Assembly (NCBI GenBank): GCA_017458845.1
Contig: JAFSZY010000004.1
Span: 47,575 to 111,574 of the forward strand
Source: Ruminococcus sp.
GTDB taxonomy: Bacteria > Bacillota > Clostridia > Oscillospirales > Acutalibacteraceae
Direction: 5' to 3'
DNA length: 64,000 nucleotides
The notes below the pieces were generated by a model. That model was not told where the DNA came from. It did not search any database and saw only the letters and a list, made by a program, of their open reading frames with translations. The position numbers and the translations under genes are program-made. Shown here one piece after another: positions 53,197-63,075 of this stretch. Position 1 is the first letter of the stretch. Each line of letters opens with the position of its first letter.

Positions 53197-55283
53197 CCAA
53201 ACAGCATTTCGCCGTATGAGGGATAGGGCCAGTACTCGGAGCCTGTCTGGGTCTCCATATAGTCGCCGATTTCTCTCAGCGCGTTCATATCAGCCAGAAT
53301 TACGTCCTTAAAGAAGTCCGCGTAGTTCTGCATATTCTTTATGAGTTTTTCCGCTTTTTCGAGGTCGTTTTCGAGCTCGTTCATCTTGTCCGCGAACTCC
53401 ACAAGCTTTTCGCTCAAATCTGTAATAAGTCTCTTCTCGAGTATCACGGGGATATCCGTGGAGAGCTCCTGCTTAGCCAGAGCGGTGTCTGTCAGGGATT
53501 TCACATACTCGTTGACGGCGGGGATGATATCCTTCTTCGCCATTTCGAGCATTGTGAGCGCCTCGATTTTGATAATCTTGGCGTAGTTCTCGAGGTCAAC
53601 CTCGTAGCGGGCTTCCATTTCGCCCTTGGTGAATACGTTGTTTGTCTTGAAGAGCTTAACGTTCTTTTTCTCGGTGTAATGCTTAACGGCTTCGGGAACA
53701 GTCCTGAGGTTGAGCAGCCCGCGTCTTTCGGCTTCGGCTTCCCACTGCTTGGAATAGTTGTCGCCGTTGAAAATAATGCGGTCGTGCTGTTTGAAGGTCC
53801 TCGCGACAAGTCTCTTGATAGCGCGCTTAACGTCCTTGATAGACTCAAGGTGGTCGGCGAACTCTTTGAGCTCCTCGGCTACGATTGTGTTGAGCACAAT
53901 GTTGGGGCTGGCTACGTTTACGGACGAGCCGAGCATTCTGAACTCAAACCTGTTTCCCGTGAAGGCGAAGGGTGAGGTGCGGTTGCGGTCTGTAGTATCC
54001 ATTCTCAGAGAAGGCAGGACCTCAACACCGAGCTCCATATTGTCGAGCTTTTCGCTCTCGTAGTCCTCGCCCTCCTCAATGGAGTGTACAACAGCGTCGA
54101 GCTGGTCGCCGAGGAATACGGACATAATAGCGGGAGGAGCCTCGTTAGCTCCCAAGCGGTGGTCGTTGCCCGCTGAGGCTACGGAAATCCTGAGCAAATC
54201 CTGATACTCGTCAACGCCCTTTACGATAGCGGCGAGAAAGAGCAGAAACTGCAGGTTTTCCTCGGGCTTTTTACCGGGCTTTAAAAGGTTCTCGCCTGTG
54301 TTTGTGAGCAGTGACCAGTTGTTGTGCTTGCCCGAGCCGTTAACACCCGCGAAAGGCTTTTCGTGCAGCAGGCAGACAAGTCCCATCTTTTCCGCTGTTT
54401 TCTTGAGTATTTCCATCATAAGCTCGTTCTGGTCAACGGCTATGTTTGTAATTGTAAATACGGGAGCAATCTCGTGCTGTGAGGGAGCAACCTCGTTGTG
54501 CTTTGTCTTTGCGAGAATGCCGTAGCTCCACAGCTCCTTGTCGAGCTCAGCCATAAACTCCTTAACTCTTGTCTTGATTGAACCGAAGTAATGGTCGTCG
54601 AGCTCCTGACCCTTTGGAGCCTTAGCGCCAAAGAGCGTTCTGCCTGTATAGATAAGGTCAGGGCGCGCGTCGTACATTTCCTTGTCAATAAGGAAGTACT
54701 CCTGCTCGGGACCTACATTTGTCTTAACGCGTGTGACATCGTCCTTGCCGAACAGCTTTAGGATACGGATAGCCTGTTTTGACAAGCTCTCCATTGAACG
54801 GAGCAGAGGAGTTTTTTTGTCAAGAACCTCGCCTGTGTATGAAGCGAAAGCTGTGGGAATGTACAGAGTGCCGTCCTTGGCGAAAGCGGGGGAGGTGGGG
54901 TCCCAGGCTGTGTAGCCTCTCGCCTCAAATGTGGCGCGGATACCGCCCGAGGGGAAGCTTGACGCGTCGGGCTCGCCCTTGATGAGTTCCTTGCCGCTGA
55001 ATGTCATCATAACCTTGCCGTCGCCGTCGGGAGTAATAAAACTGTCGTGCTTCTCGGCGGTTACGCCCGTAAGAGGCTGGAACCAGTGCGTGTAGTGAGT
55101 ACAGCCCTGGTCGATAGCCCACTCCTTCATAGCGTGAGCCACGGCGTTTGCGATGTTGGAGTCAAGAGCCTCGCCGTTCTCTATAGTCGCTTTGAGCGCC
55201 TTGTAGACAGGCTTGGGCAGCTTGTCTTTCATTACGTCGTCGTTGAATACTTTGCTTGAGAATAATTCGGGTACGTTTACCAT
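53190..55283 (-). CDS. glnN: Type III glutamine synthetase
   Basis: The 697-residue enzyme belongs to GSIII, the long dodecameric class found in Bacteroides, Ruminococcus and cyanobacteria; it makes glutamine from glutamate, ammonia and ATP. Visible marks are [56 protein letters not shown] with the catalytic-core glycine and His, [14 protein letters not shown] and [25 protein letters not shown] lies directly before the ATG at 55283; a TTG at 55298 is unlikely. Own promoter at 55314-55342. Confidence 0.97.
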   Translation of the reverse strand: MVNVPELFSSKVFNDDVMKDKLPKPVYKALKATIENGEALDSNIANAVAHAMKEWAIDQGCTHYTHWFQPLTGVTAEKHDSFITPDGDGKVMMTFSGKELIKGEPDASSFPSGGIRATFEARGYTAWDPTSPAFAKDGTLYIPTAFASYTGEVLDKKTPLLRSMESLSKQAIRILKLFGKDDVTRVKTNVGPEQEYFLIDKEMYDARPDLIYTGRTLFGAKAPKGQELDDHYFGSIKTRVKEFMAELDKELWSYGILAKTKHNEVAPSQHEIAPVFTITNIAVDQNELMMEILKKTAEKMGLVCLLHEKPFAGVNGSGKHNNWSLLTNTGENLLKPGKKPEENLQFLLFLAAIVKGVDEYQDLLRISVASAGNDHRLGANEAPPAIMSVFLGDQLDAVVHSIEEGEDYESEKLDNMELGVEVLPSLRMDTTDRNRTSPFAFTGNRFEFRMLGSSVNVASPNIVLNTIVAEELKEFADHLESIKDVKRAIKRLVARTFKQHDRIIFNGDNYSKQWEAEAERRGLLNLRTVPEAVKHYTEKKNVKLFKTNNVFTKGEMEARYEVDLENYAKIIKIEALTMLEMAKKDIIPAVNEYVKSLTDTALAKQELSTDIPVILEKRLITDLSEKLVEFADKMNELENDLEKAEKLIKNMQNYADFFKDVILADMNALREIGDYMETQTGSEYWPYPSYGEMLFGV

Positions 55284-55313
55284 AGTAATCTCCTCCAAAA
55301 TAATTACATTAAA

Positions 55314-55342
55314 AGTATATAACGATATCGAAAAATAGTCAA
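55314..55342 (-). promoter_or_regulatory. glnN promoter
   Basis: On the minus strand TTGACT (complement 55337-55342), a 17-bp spacer, then TATACT (complement 55314-55319), 31 bp upstream of the ATG. Confidence 0.82.
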
Positions 55343-55350
55343 CTGTTTTT

Positions 55351-55502
55351 AGTTCTCAGTAGTCAGTAGTTAGTTCTTAGTTGTTCGCGCGATAAAGTAT
55401 ATACAAAAAACAGAAGAACATCATCCGAGAGAAGTGAGTTCAGCTACCAATTAAACACTTGCTGACGATTAACTGACTACTGACTGCTAGCTGCTGACTA
55501 CT
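55351..55502. repeat. AGTCAGT inverted-arm element, copy 1
   Basis: The element is about 152 bp. Left arm AGTTCTCAGTAGTCAGTAGT and right arm AACTGACTACTGACTGC are imperfect inverted repeats. The core has CGCG, AAAGTAT and ACAGAAGAACAT blocks shared with copy 2 at 56734. It lies between the divergent glnN and carA genes. Confidence 0.8.
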
Positions 55503-55624
55503 AAAAAAATTTACTATTATTCTAATACGCAATCACAAATTGACCGAAATGCTTTAAAATACTATGATGGTATATTAAAGTATAGAACTATAAATTAGTA
55601 TAACTGTTCTGAAAGGATGATCCT

Positions 55625-56710
55625 ATGAGCCGAACAGCATATCTTATTCTGGAAAACGGCACATACTTCGAGGGCAAGGCCTTCGGAGCCGAAAAGGAAA
55701 CAACGGGAGAGCTTGTCTTTACAACAGCTATGACAGGTTATCTTGAAACACTTACCGACCCCAGTTATTTTGGTCAGGTAGTTATTCAGACTTTCCCGCT
55801 TATCGGTAACTATGGTGTTATTCCCGCCGATTTTGAGAGTGAAACTCCCGTGTTAAAAGCTTATATCGTTCGTAATTGGTGCCAAGCTCCCAGCAACTTC
55901 CGTTGTGAGGGTGATCTTGACACTTTTTTAAAAAGCGCCGATATCCCCGGGCTTTACGATATAGACACCCGCGCTCTTACACGAATTGTGCGTGAGTACG
56001 GTGTTATGAACTGCAAGCTTACATACACGCTTGACAACCTCGAAAAGGATATCGAGGAGATTAAGCCCTATAAGGTGCAAAAAGCCGTGAGCTCAACCTC
56101 AACTCCCGAAAAACAGGAGTTCAAGGCGGACGAGCCTAAATACAACGTGGTATTAATCGACTACGGCGCAAAGCATAACATAGGCAGAGAGCTCGTAAAG
56201 CGCGGCTGTAACCTCACTGTTGTGCCTTACAACACGAGCGCCGAGGAAATCCTCGCGATGAACCCCGACGGCATTATGCTCTCGAACGGTCCCGGCGACC
56301 CCGAGGAGAACGTCGAGGCGATAGAGAACCTCAAAAAGCTCTGCGAGAAGAAAATCCCGACCTTCGGAATCTGTCTGGGACATCAGCTTCTGGCGCTTTC
56401 ACAGGGCGCTAAGACAGAGAAGCTCCACTACGGTCACCGCGGAGCAAACCAGCCCGCCAAGGAGCTCAAAACCGACAGAGTGTACATTACCTCCCAGAAC
56501 CACGGCTACGCTGTAATTAACGATTCCGTACCCGCTAACGCCGAAGTCAGCTTCGTCAACGGCAACGACGGAACCTGCGAGGGCGTAAGCTACAAGGATA
56601 TGCCCGCGTTCTCGGTTCAGTTCCATCCCGAAGCCTGCGGCGGTCCCAAGGACACAGCGTTTTTGTTTGATAGATTTATAAACTTGATAGAAGAACATAA
56701 GAATAATTGA
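55625..56710 (+). CDS. carA: Carbamoyl phosphate synthase small subunit
   Basis: The 361-residue glutaminase subunit releases ammonia from glutamine for CarB. The N-terminal domain shows ENGTYFEGKAFGAEKETTGE and ALTRIVREYGVMNCKLT. The C-terminal class I glutamine amidotransferase domain has GPGDPEENVEAI, the nucleophile in FGICLGHQLLAL and the His/Glu pair in FHPEACGG. AAAGGATG lies before the ATG. No PyrR attenuator or other riboswitch is apparent upstream; a repeat element fills much of that gap. Confidence 0.97.
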   Translation: MSRTAYLILENGTYFEGKAFGAEKETTGELVFTTAMTGYLETLTDPSYFGQVVIQTFPLIGNYGVIPADFESETPVLKAYIVRNWCQAPSNFRCEGDLDTFLKSADIPGLYDIDTRALTRIVREYGVMNCKLTYTLDNLEKDIEEIKPYKVQKAVSSTSTPEKQEFKADEPKYNVVLIDYGAKHNIGRELVKRGCNLTVVPYNTSAEEILAMNPDGIMLSNGPGDPEENVEAIENLKKLCEKKIPTFGICLGHQLLALSQGAKTEKLHYGHRGANQPAKELKTDRVYITSQNHGYAVINDSVPANAEVSFVNGNDGTCEGVSYKDMPAFSVQFHPEACGGPKDTAFLFDRFINLIEEHKNN

Positions 56711-56733
56711 ATGGAAGAGTTTGAATGAATACC

Positions 56734-56891
56734 AGTTCTCAGTAATCAGCAGTCAGTTCTCAGTTATTCACGCGAAAAAGTATTAACAGAAACAGAAGAA
56801 CATTTCCCGAGAAAGGTATGTTTAAATTCTATTATTATTTTGTTAACGATTAACTGACTACTGACCACTGATCACTGACTACTGGGCACTG
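56734..56891. repeat. AGTCAGT inverted-arm element, copy 2
   Basis: The element is about 158 bp and collinear with copy 1 (left arm AGTTCTCAGTAATCAGCAGT, core ACAGAAGAACAT, right arm AACTGACTACTGACCACTG). It fills the carA-carB gap and its right end abuts the carB ribosome site, so a snap-back stem would form in the operon mRNA. Confidence 0.8.
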
Positions 56892-56904
56892 AAAGGAAGA
56901 TATT

Positions 56905-59900
56905 ATGCCACTGAAATCTGATATCAAAAGAGTAATGGTAATCGGCTCGGGTCCGATTGTAATCGGTCAGGCGGCTGAGTTTGACTACGCGGGCACCCAG
57001 GCGTGCCGCGCCCTCAAGGAGGAAGGTCTTGAGGTTATCCTTGTCAACTCCAACCCCGCTACGATTATGACCGACAACGCTATGGCGGACAAGGTGTATA
57101 TTGAGCCGCTTACTCTCGAAATAGTCAAGAGAATAATTATAAAAGAGCGCCCCGACTCTCTGCTCTCCACACTAGGAGGACAGACAGGACTGACTCTCAG
57201 TATGCAGCTCGCCAAGGAGGGCTTCCTCGAAAAATACGGCGTTAAGCTGCTCGGCGCTGTTCCCGAGACAATCGATAAGGCAGAGGACAGGCAGATGTTC
57301 AAGGACACTATGCTTGAAATCAATCAGCCTGTAATTCCCTCAACGGTTGTGACCGACGTTGAGGCGGCTGTAGCCTTTGCCGACGAAATCGGTTATCCCG
57401 TAATTGTCCGTCCCGCGTTTACCCTCGGCGGTACAGGCGGCGGCATTGTAAACGACGAGGAGGAGCTTAGAGAAATCTGTTCAAACGGTCTGGAGCTCTC
57501 TCCGATTACCCAGTGCCTTATAGAGAGGTGTATCGCGGGCTGGAAGGAAATCGAGTTCGAGGTTATGCGCGACAGCCTCGGCAACGTAATCACAGTTTGC
57601 TCTATGGAGAACTTCGACCCTGTCGGCGTTCACACAGGCGACTCAATTGTTATCGCTCCCGCTGTGACTCTTGCCGACAAGGAATACCAGATGTTAAGAA
57701 GCGCGGCTCTCAACATTATATCTGCCCTTAAGGTTGAGGGTGGCTGTAACTGCCAGTTCGCGCTCAATCCCGAAACCTTTGAGTACGCTGTTATCGAGGT
57801 CAACCCCCGTGTATCGCGTTCGTCGGCACTCGCCTCAAAGGCAACGGGTTATCCCATAGCCAAGGTCGCGGCTAAAATCGCGATTGGCTACACTTTAAAT
57901 GAGATTAAAAACGCCGTTACGGGCAACACCTACGCGTGCTTTGAGCCCGCTTTGGACTATGTTGTAGTCAAGCTGCCCAAATGGCCTTTCGATAAATTCG
58001 TATACGCCAAGCGTTCTCTGGGAACCCAGATGAAGGCAACGGGCGAGGTTATGGCTATCGCTCCCACATTTGAGCAGGCTATGATGAAAGCCGTCCGCGG
58101 AGCTGAAATTTCCCACGACACTATGGAAGACGAGATGTTTATGGAGATGTCCGACGACGCTATCGTTGAAAGGCTCTCAATCTGCGACGACCTCAGAATG
58201 TTCTGTGTTTACGAGGCTCTGAAGAGGGGAGTGTCGGTGGACAAAATCCACGAGATTACTCTCATTGACGAGTGGTTCCTCGAGAAGCTCGTGAACATCA
58301 TCAAGGTGGGCGAGGAGCTCAAAACCGAAAAGCTTACCGACAACCTTTACAAGCGCGCCAAGGAGATTGGCTACCTTGACCGCACTATCGAAAAATACAG
58401 CGGACAAAAGGTTGAGAACCCCTTAGTCCCCGTATATAAAATGGTTGATACCTGCGCCGCGGAGTTTAACGCCGAAACGCCTTACTTCTATTCCACATTC
58501 GACAAGGAGAACGAGGCTAAGGAGTTTATCGAGGAAAGAAACAGCCAAAAGAAAACCGTAATTGTTTTCGGCTCAGGTCCTATCCGTATCGGTCAGGGTA
58601 TCGAGTTTGACTACGCTTCCGTGCACTGCGTATGGGCGCTCAAAAAAGCGGGTTATGAGGTTGTCATCGTAAACAACAACCCCGAGACCGTATCAACCGA
58701 CTTCGACACCGCCGACAGGCTCTATTTTGAACCTCTCACAACCGAGGACGTTATGGGCATTATCGCCACAGAAAAGCCCTACGGCGTAGTTGTGGCGTTC
58801 GGCGGACAGACGGCTATCAAGCTGACTGAATACCTCGACAAGAACGGTGTAAACATTCTCGGCACATCATATGACGCCATTGATATGGCTGAGGACAGAG
58901 AGCGTTTTGACGAGCTCCTTGAGAAGCACCACATCGCCAGAGCAAAGGGCGTTACAGTTATGACTAAGGAGGAAGCTATTGTAGCGGCTAACAGGATTGA
59001 GTATCCCGTGCTTCTGCGTCCGTCCTACGTTCTCGGCGGTCAGAATATGATTATCGCGTTCAATGACGCGGACGTTGACGAGTATATGGACATCATCCTT
59101 GCTCAGGAAATTGAGAACCCGATTCTCATTGACAAGTACCTTATGGGTACAGAGCTTGAGGTCGACGCCATCTGTGACGGCGAGGATATCCTTATACCGG
59201 GCATTATGGAACACGTCGAGCGTTCGGGCGTACACTCGGGCGACTCCATAGCCGTTTATCCAGCTTGGAATGTTACCGATGAAATGGTGGATATCATCAT
59301 TGAGGCGACAAGAAACCTAGCCCTTTCGCTCAAAACAAAGGGGCTTGTAAATATTCAGTACATCGTATACAACGGCGAGCTCAACGTAATCGAGGTTAAC
59401 CCTCGTTCGTCCAGAACGATTCCTTACATCAGTAAGGTAACGGGCGTGCCTATGGTAGACCTCGCTACAAAGGCTATGCTCGGCGAAAAGCTCAGGGATA
59501 TGGGCTACGGCACGGGACTTTATAAGAAGTCGCCTTACTACGCCGTAAAGGTTCCCGTGTTCAGCTTTGAGAAGCTCATAAACGTGGACAACCACCTCGG
59601 CCCCGAGATGAAGTCCACAGGCGAGGTCCTCGGTGTAGCGGGCACTCTGGAGGAGGCTCTCTACAAGGGACTTATCGCGGCAGGATATAAGATGCAGCAC
59701 GGCGGCGGTGTATTTGTAACCGTCCGCAACAGCGACAAAGCCGAAATCGGCGACATCGTCAAGAAGTACGCCGATATGGGCTTTACAATTTATGCCACAA
59801 AGGGCACTTCCGAGGTGCTTGAAACATACAACATAGAATCTAAAATCGTTTCAAAGATTCACGAGGATGAATCTAACAACTCACTGACTCTTATCGAAAG

Positions 59901-60957
59901 CGGAAAGATTCAGTACGTTATCTCAACCTCCGCAAAGGGCAGAATGCCCGAGCGCGATTCGGTTAAAATCCGCCGTAAGACGGTTGAGAGAAACATTCCG
60001 TGTCTTACTTCGCTCGATACAGCCAACGCTCTCGCGGAGAGCCTGAGAAGCCGTTATTCTCAGGTCAGCACGGAGCTTGTGGATATCAACAATATGCGCA
60101 GCGAGAAGATGAAGCTCAAGTTCTCAAAAATGCAGGGCGCGGGCAACGACTACATCTATTGCTCAACCTTTGACCAGGAAATCAACAACCCCGAGGCGCT
60201 GTCAGTTCGTCTTTCGGACCGCCATTTCAGCATAGGCGGCGACGGAATTATCCTCGTGTGTCCCTCTGAGGTCGCTGACGCTAAAATGCGTATGTTCAAC
60301 CTCGACGGTTCTGAGGGTATGATGTGCGGCAACGGTATCCGCTGTGTCGGTAAGTTCCTCTATGACCACAATATGCTCGACATCAAGGAGCGCGACGAGT
60401 TCACTGTCGAAACGCTCAGCGGTATCAAGAGCCTCAAGGCCTTTACTCAGGACGGCGAGGTTACAAAGCTGAGAGTTGATATGGGTAAGGCGGAGCTTAA
60501 TCCAAAGCTTATTCCCGTCAACTTTGACAAGGACAGAATGATTAACGAGAAAGTTAATATCAGCGGCAAGGACTACAACGTGACCTGCGTATCTATGGGT
60601 AACCCGCACTGCGTAGTATTTGTGGACAACGTAGACGGTCTCGAGATTGAAAAGGTCGGTCCCAAGTTTGAGCACGACGCGCTGTTCCCCGAACGCGTCA
60701 ACACCGAGTTTGTTAAGGTTCTTAACGACCACACAATCAAGATGAGAGTGTGGGAGAGAGGCTCGGGCGAGACCTGGGCTTGCGGCACAGGCGCGTGCGC
60801 CGTAGCTGTAGCGGCTTGCGAGAACGGCTACTGCAAGAAAGGCGAGGACATCACAATCAAGCTTCGCGGCGGCGACCTGGTAATCAACTACACCGACGAC
60901 ACTGTCTATATGACGGGCGAGGCGAGAAGAATCTTTGACGGCGAGATTGAGATTTAA
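56905..60957 (+). CDS. carB-dapF: Carbamoyl phosphate synthase large subunit fused to diaminopimelate epimerase
   Basis: One 1350-codon frame encodes two enzymes. Residues 1-1068 are complete CarB: IGSGPIVIGQAAEFDYAGTQ, two ATP-grasp halves (GGTGGGIVND; second pre-domain GSGPIRIGQGIEFDY) and a C-terminal MGS-type domain ending about 1060. At 1069 (codon at 60109) a canonical DapF begins MKLKFSKMQGAGNDYIY, with the catalytic cysteines in MMCGNGIRC and WACGTGACA and normal length (282). No stop and no good internal ribosome site separates them, so a bifunctional protein is expected. CarB makes carbamoyl phosphate; DapF converts LL- to meso-diaminopimelate. dapL follows. Confidence 0.95.
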   Translation: MPLKSDIKRVMVIGSGPIVIGQAAEFDYAGTQACRALKEEGLEVILVNSNPATIMTDNAMADKVYIEPLTLEIVKRIIIKERPDSLLSTLGGQTGLTLSMQLAKEGFLEKYGVKLLGAVPETIDKAEDRQMFKDTMLEINQPVIPSTVVTDVEAAVAFADEIGYPVIVRPAFTLGGTGGGIVNDEEELREICSNGLELSPITQCLIERCIAGWKEIEFEVMRDSLGNVITVCSMENFDPVGVHTGDSIVIAPAVTLADKEYQMLRSAALNIISALKVEGGCNCQFALNPETFEYAVIEVNPRVSRSSALASKATGYPIAKVAAKIAIGYTLNEIKNAVTGNTYACFEPALDYVVVKLPKWPFDKFVYAKRSLGTQMKATGEVMAIAPTFEQAMMKAVRGAEISHDTMEDEMFMEMSDDAIVERLSICDDLRMFCVYEALKRGVSVDKIHEITLIDEWFLEKLVNIIKVGEELKTEKLTDNLYKRAKEIGYLDRTIEKYSGQKVENPLVPVYKMVDTCAAEFNAETPYFYSTFDKENEAKEFIEERNSQKKTVIVFGSGPIRIGQGIEFDYASVHCVWALKKAGYEVVIVNNNPETVSTDFDTADRLYFEPLTTEDVMGIIATEKPYGVVVAFGGQTAIKLTEYLDKNGVNILGTSYDAIDMAEDRERFDELLEKHHIARAKGVTVMTKEEAIVAANRIEYPVLLRPSYVLGGQNMIIAFNDADVDEYMDIILAQEIENPILIDKYLMGTELEVDAICDGEDILIPGIMEHVERSGVHSGDSIAVYPAWNVTDEMVDIIIEATRNLALSLKTKGLVNIQYIVYNGELNVIEVNPRSSRTIPYISKVTGVPMVDLATKAMLGEKLRDMGYGTGLYKKSPYYAVKVPVFSFEKLINVDNHLGPEMKSTGEVLGVAGTLEEALYKGLIAAGYKMQHGGGVFVTVRNSDKAEIGDIVKKYADMGFTIYATKGTSEVLETYNIESKIVSKIHEDESNNSLTLIESGKIQYVISTSAKGRMPERDSVKIRRKTVERNIPCLTSLDTANALAESLRSRYSQVSTELVDINNMRSEKMKLKFSKMQGAGNDYIYCSTFDQEINNPEALSVRLSDRHFSIGGDGIILVCPSEVADAKMRMFNLDGSEGMMCGNGIRCVGKFLYDHNMLDIKERDEFTVETLSGIKSLKAFTQDGEVTKLRVDMGKAELNPKLIPVNFDKDRMINEKVNISGKDYNVTCVSMGNPHCVVFVDNVDGLEIEKVGPKFEHDALFPERVNTEFVKVLNDHTIKMRVWERGSGETWACGTGACAVAVAACENGYCKKGEDITIKLRGGDLVINYTDDTVYMTGEARRIFDGEIEI

Positions 60958-60960
60958 TTT

Positions 60961-61042
60961 GCGACTAGGCTCCTTTGGCTAAAGGAGCTGTCGAGCAACG
61001 CGAGACTGAGGATTGTATAAATAGCGGCGCAGCCGCCACCAT
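60961..61042. repeat. Short GC-rich palindromic intergenic repeat
   Basis: GGCTCCTTTGGCTAAAGGAG, then CTGTCGAGCAACGCGAGACT and GAGGATT, followed by GCGGCGCAGCCGCC. This resembles the small palindromic intergenic elements common in Ruminococcaceae. The first stem could weakly attenuate read-through into dapL. Confidence 0.5.
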
Positions 61043-61058
61043 TTAAGGAGTAATCAAA

Positions 61059-62246
61059 ATGAAAATAAACAAAAACTTTGACAATCTTGTTCCCAACTAT
61101 CTCTTTGCCGAGGTAGCCAAGAGGACATCTGACTTTATAGAGAAGAACCCCGACAAAAAGGTCATAAAGCTCGGTATCGGCGATGTTACCCTACCGCTCG
61201 CTCCCGTAGTGGTTGAGGCTATGAAAGAGGGAGCGGACGAGCTTGGAAAGAAAGAGACTTTTAAAGGCTATCCCGACTATGAGGGCTATGAGTTCGTGCG
61301 TCAGGCGGTTTCCGATTACTACAAGAGCTTCGGCGTAACAGTCGGCGCGGACGAGGTCTTAATCACAGACGGTGCCAAGTCCGACTCGGGAAACATCGGC
61401 GATATTTTTGACAAAGACAATGTGGTTTTAGTAACTGACCCTGTATATCCCGTATATGTTGATTCCAATATTATGGCAGGCAGAAAGATTATCTACGCAA
61501 ATTCCAACGAGCAGAACGGTTTTGCCGCTATGCCTGACGACAGCGTTAAGGCTGATATAATCTATCTTTGCTCCCCCAATAATCCCACAGGCTCAGCGTA
61601 TACATATGACGAGCTTAAAGCCTGGGTTGACTACGCGAACAAAAACGACGCCGTAATAATCTACGACGCCGCTTATGAGGCTTTTATCACTGAGGACAAC
61701 TGTCCCCGTTCAATCTTCGCGGTTGAGGGCGCGCGCACCTGCGCGATTGAACTCTGCTCACTCTCAAAGACAGCGGGCTTTACGGGCACACGCTGCGGAT
61801 ATACCGTTATCCCCAAGGAGCTTGAGCGTGACGGTCACAACATCTATAAGCTTTGGTACCGCCGTGAGGCTACCAAGTTCAACGGCGTTTCCTGGCCTGT
61901 TCAGCGCGGCGCGGCAGCGGTGTTCAGCGAAGAGGGGCAGCGTCAGATTAAGGAGAACATCGCCTATTATCAGGAGAATGCCCGCATAATCTCCGAGGCT
62001 ATGGACGAGCTCGGCATCTACTACACGGGCGGCAAAAATTCTCCCTACATCTGGCTCAAGTGCCCCAACGGAATGGGCAGCTGGGAGTTTTTCGACTACC
62101 TGCTCGAAAATGCGAATGTCGTAGGAACCCCTGGTGAGGGCTTCGGAAAGAACGGCGCGGGTTACTTCCGCCTGACTTCCTTCGGCGACCGCAACAACAC
62201 AATCGAGGCAGTCGAGAGGATTAAGAAAGTATTAGCTGATATGTAA
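61059..62246 (+). CDS. dapL: LL-diaminopimelate aminotransferase
   Basis: DapL converts tetrahydrodipicolinate to LL-diaminopimelate in one step with glutamate as amino donor, bypassing the succinyl or acetyl pathways. The 395-residue fold type I enzyme shows KLGIGDVTLPLAP, TDGAKSDSGNI, SPNNPTGSAYT and the PLP lysine in SLSKTAGFTGTRCGY, plus the class-specific KFNGVSWPVQRGA. AAGGAG lies before the ATG. It lies directly after the carB-dapF fusion, so the two last steps to meso-diaminopimelate are co-located. Confidence 0.96.
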   Translation: MKINKNFDNLVPNYLFAEVAKRTSDFIEKNPDKKVIKLGIGDVTLPLAPVVVEAMKEGADELGKKETFKGYPDYEGYEFVRQAVSDYYKSFGVTVGADEVLITDGAKSDSGNIGDIFDKDNVVLVTDPVYPVYVDSNIMAGRKIIYANSNEQNGFAAMPDDSVKADIIYLCSPNNPTGSAYTYDELKAWVDYANKNDAVIIYDAAYEAFITEDNCPRSIFAVEGARTCAIELCSLSKTAGFTGTRCGYTVIPKELERDGHNIYKLWYRREATKFNGVSWPVQRGAAAVFSEEGQRQIKENIAYYQENARIISEAMDELGIYYTGGKNSPYIWLKCPNGMGSWEFFDYLLENANVVGTPGEGFGKNGAGYFRLTSFGDRNNTIEAVERIKKVLADM

Positions 62247-62266
62247 ATAAAACTGTACATTCAAAC

Positions 62267-62303
62267 AACCCCTGTTCAATTCTGAATTGAGCAGGGGTTT
62301 TGT
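62267..62303 (+). terminator. dapL terminator
   Basis: A 15-bp stem (62267-62281 with 62285-62299, one G-T pair) with AACCCCTG / CAGGGGTT arms, followed by TTTGT. It closes the carA-carB-dapL transcript. Confidence 0.92.
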
Positions 62304-62368
62304 AACGCAACCTATGGGGAAGGGCAAAAGTAAAATTTTTTGTTGAAATAAAGTAAAAAACGTTTTTC

Positions 62369-62397
62369 TTGACAAATTATTAATAAATAATTATAAT
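62369..62397 (+). promoter_or_regulatory. Promoter of the phd-doc pair
   Basis: TTGACA at 62369-62374, a 17-bp spacer, TATAAT at 62392-62397: a perfect consensus. Nearby AATTATTAATAAATAATTAT is palindrome-rich and may be the antitoxin operator. Confidence 0.88.
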
Positions 62398-62438
62398 AAA
62401 TTATAGGATGAATTTATTGTATAAATCAGGAGGATGTT

Positions 62439-62684
62439 ATGTATATTAATACGGACACTATTTTCTCTATGACACAGGCTAATCAGAATTTTTCTCAAGT
62501 GGCGAGAACAGCTGACGCTAAAGGTGAGGCTGTTGTGTTCAAAAACAACAAACCCAAATACCTTGTTGTTGATATGGAGAATAGTGATTTCATGTTCGAC
62601 CTCACCGATGACGAAAAAATTGATGTTGTCGCAAAAAGAATTCTGAAAAAGTATTTACCTGCGTTTAAGGAGCTTGCAAAATGA
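62439..62684 (+). CDS. phd: Phd/YefM-family antitoxin
   Basis: The 81-residue protein has the N-terminal DNA-binding fold of Phd/YefM antitoxins (TIFSMTQANQNFSQVARTAD, then GEAVVFKNNKPKYLVVD) and an acidic, helical C-terminus that would block the toxin. AGGAGG precedes the ATG. It overlaps the toxin gene by ATGA, fixing the stoichiometry. It probably represses its own promoter. Confidence 0.85.
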   Translation: MYINTDTIFSMTQANQNFSQVARTADAKGEAVVFKNNKPKYLVVDMENSDFMFDLTDDEKIDVVAKRILKKYLPAFKELAK

Positions 62685-63058
62685 TTAAATTCAGCAAAGA
62701 TAAAGTTAAGCTTCTTCATCAACTAATGTCAGAAGCTACCGGCGGAAGCACGGGAGTAAGAGACGAGGGATTGCTTGATTCCGCGCTAGAGAGCGCTTTT
62801 GCGACCTTTGACGGTACCGAGCTGTATCCGACTAAGGAGGAGAAAGCAGCTAAACTCGGCTATTCACTTGTTTCAAATCACGCGTTTGTGGACGGTAACA
62901 AACGAATAGGTGTTTATGTTATGCTCAGCTTTCTGGAGCTTGGAGGCGTAAAAATTGAGGCAACAAATGAAGATGTTGTCAAACTTGGGTTGGGTATTGC
63001 TGATGGACACATACAATATGACACGATTCTTTCGTGGATTAATAAACACAAAATATAA
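62681..63058 (+). CDS. doc: Doc-type Fic-fold toxin
   Basis: The 125-residue protein is a death-on-curing toxin. The catalytic loop is NHAFVDGNKRIG, matching the Fic/Doc H-x-F-x-x-G-N-[KR]-R pattern with the catalytic His and nucleotide-binding residues. The N-terminal GGSTGVRDEGLLDSALE block is typical of Doc. Doc phosphorylates elongation factor Tu in the known case. It looks intact and is followed by a terminator. Confidence 0.92.
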   Translation: MIKFSKDKVKLLHQLMSEATGGSTGVRDEGLLDSALESAFATFDGTELYPTKEEKAAKLGYSLVSNHAFVDGNKRIGVYVMLSFLELGGVKIEATNEDVVKLGLGIADGHIQYDTILSWINKHKI

Positions 63059-63075
63059 TAGAGCAATAAACAAAG

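Noticed and set aside
55503..55624. Possible PyrR attenuator or riboswitch before carA
   Set aside because: No anti-terminator/terminator pair and no conserved PyrR-binding loop seen.
52806..56892. AGTCAGT repeats considered as a CRISPR array
   Set aside because: Units are short, irregular, inverted and without uniform spacers; no cas genes are present.
60202..60732. Minus-strand 176-codon frame inside the DapF part
   Set aside because: Antisense shadow of a high-confidence enzyme domain in GC-rich codons.
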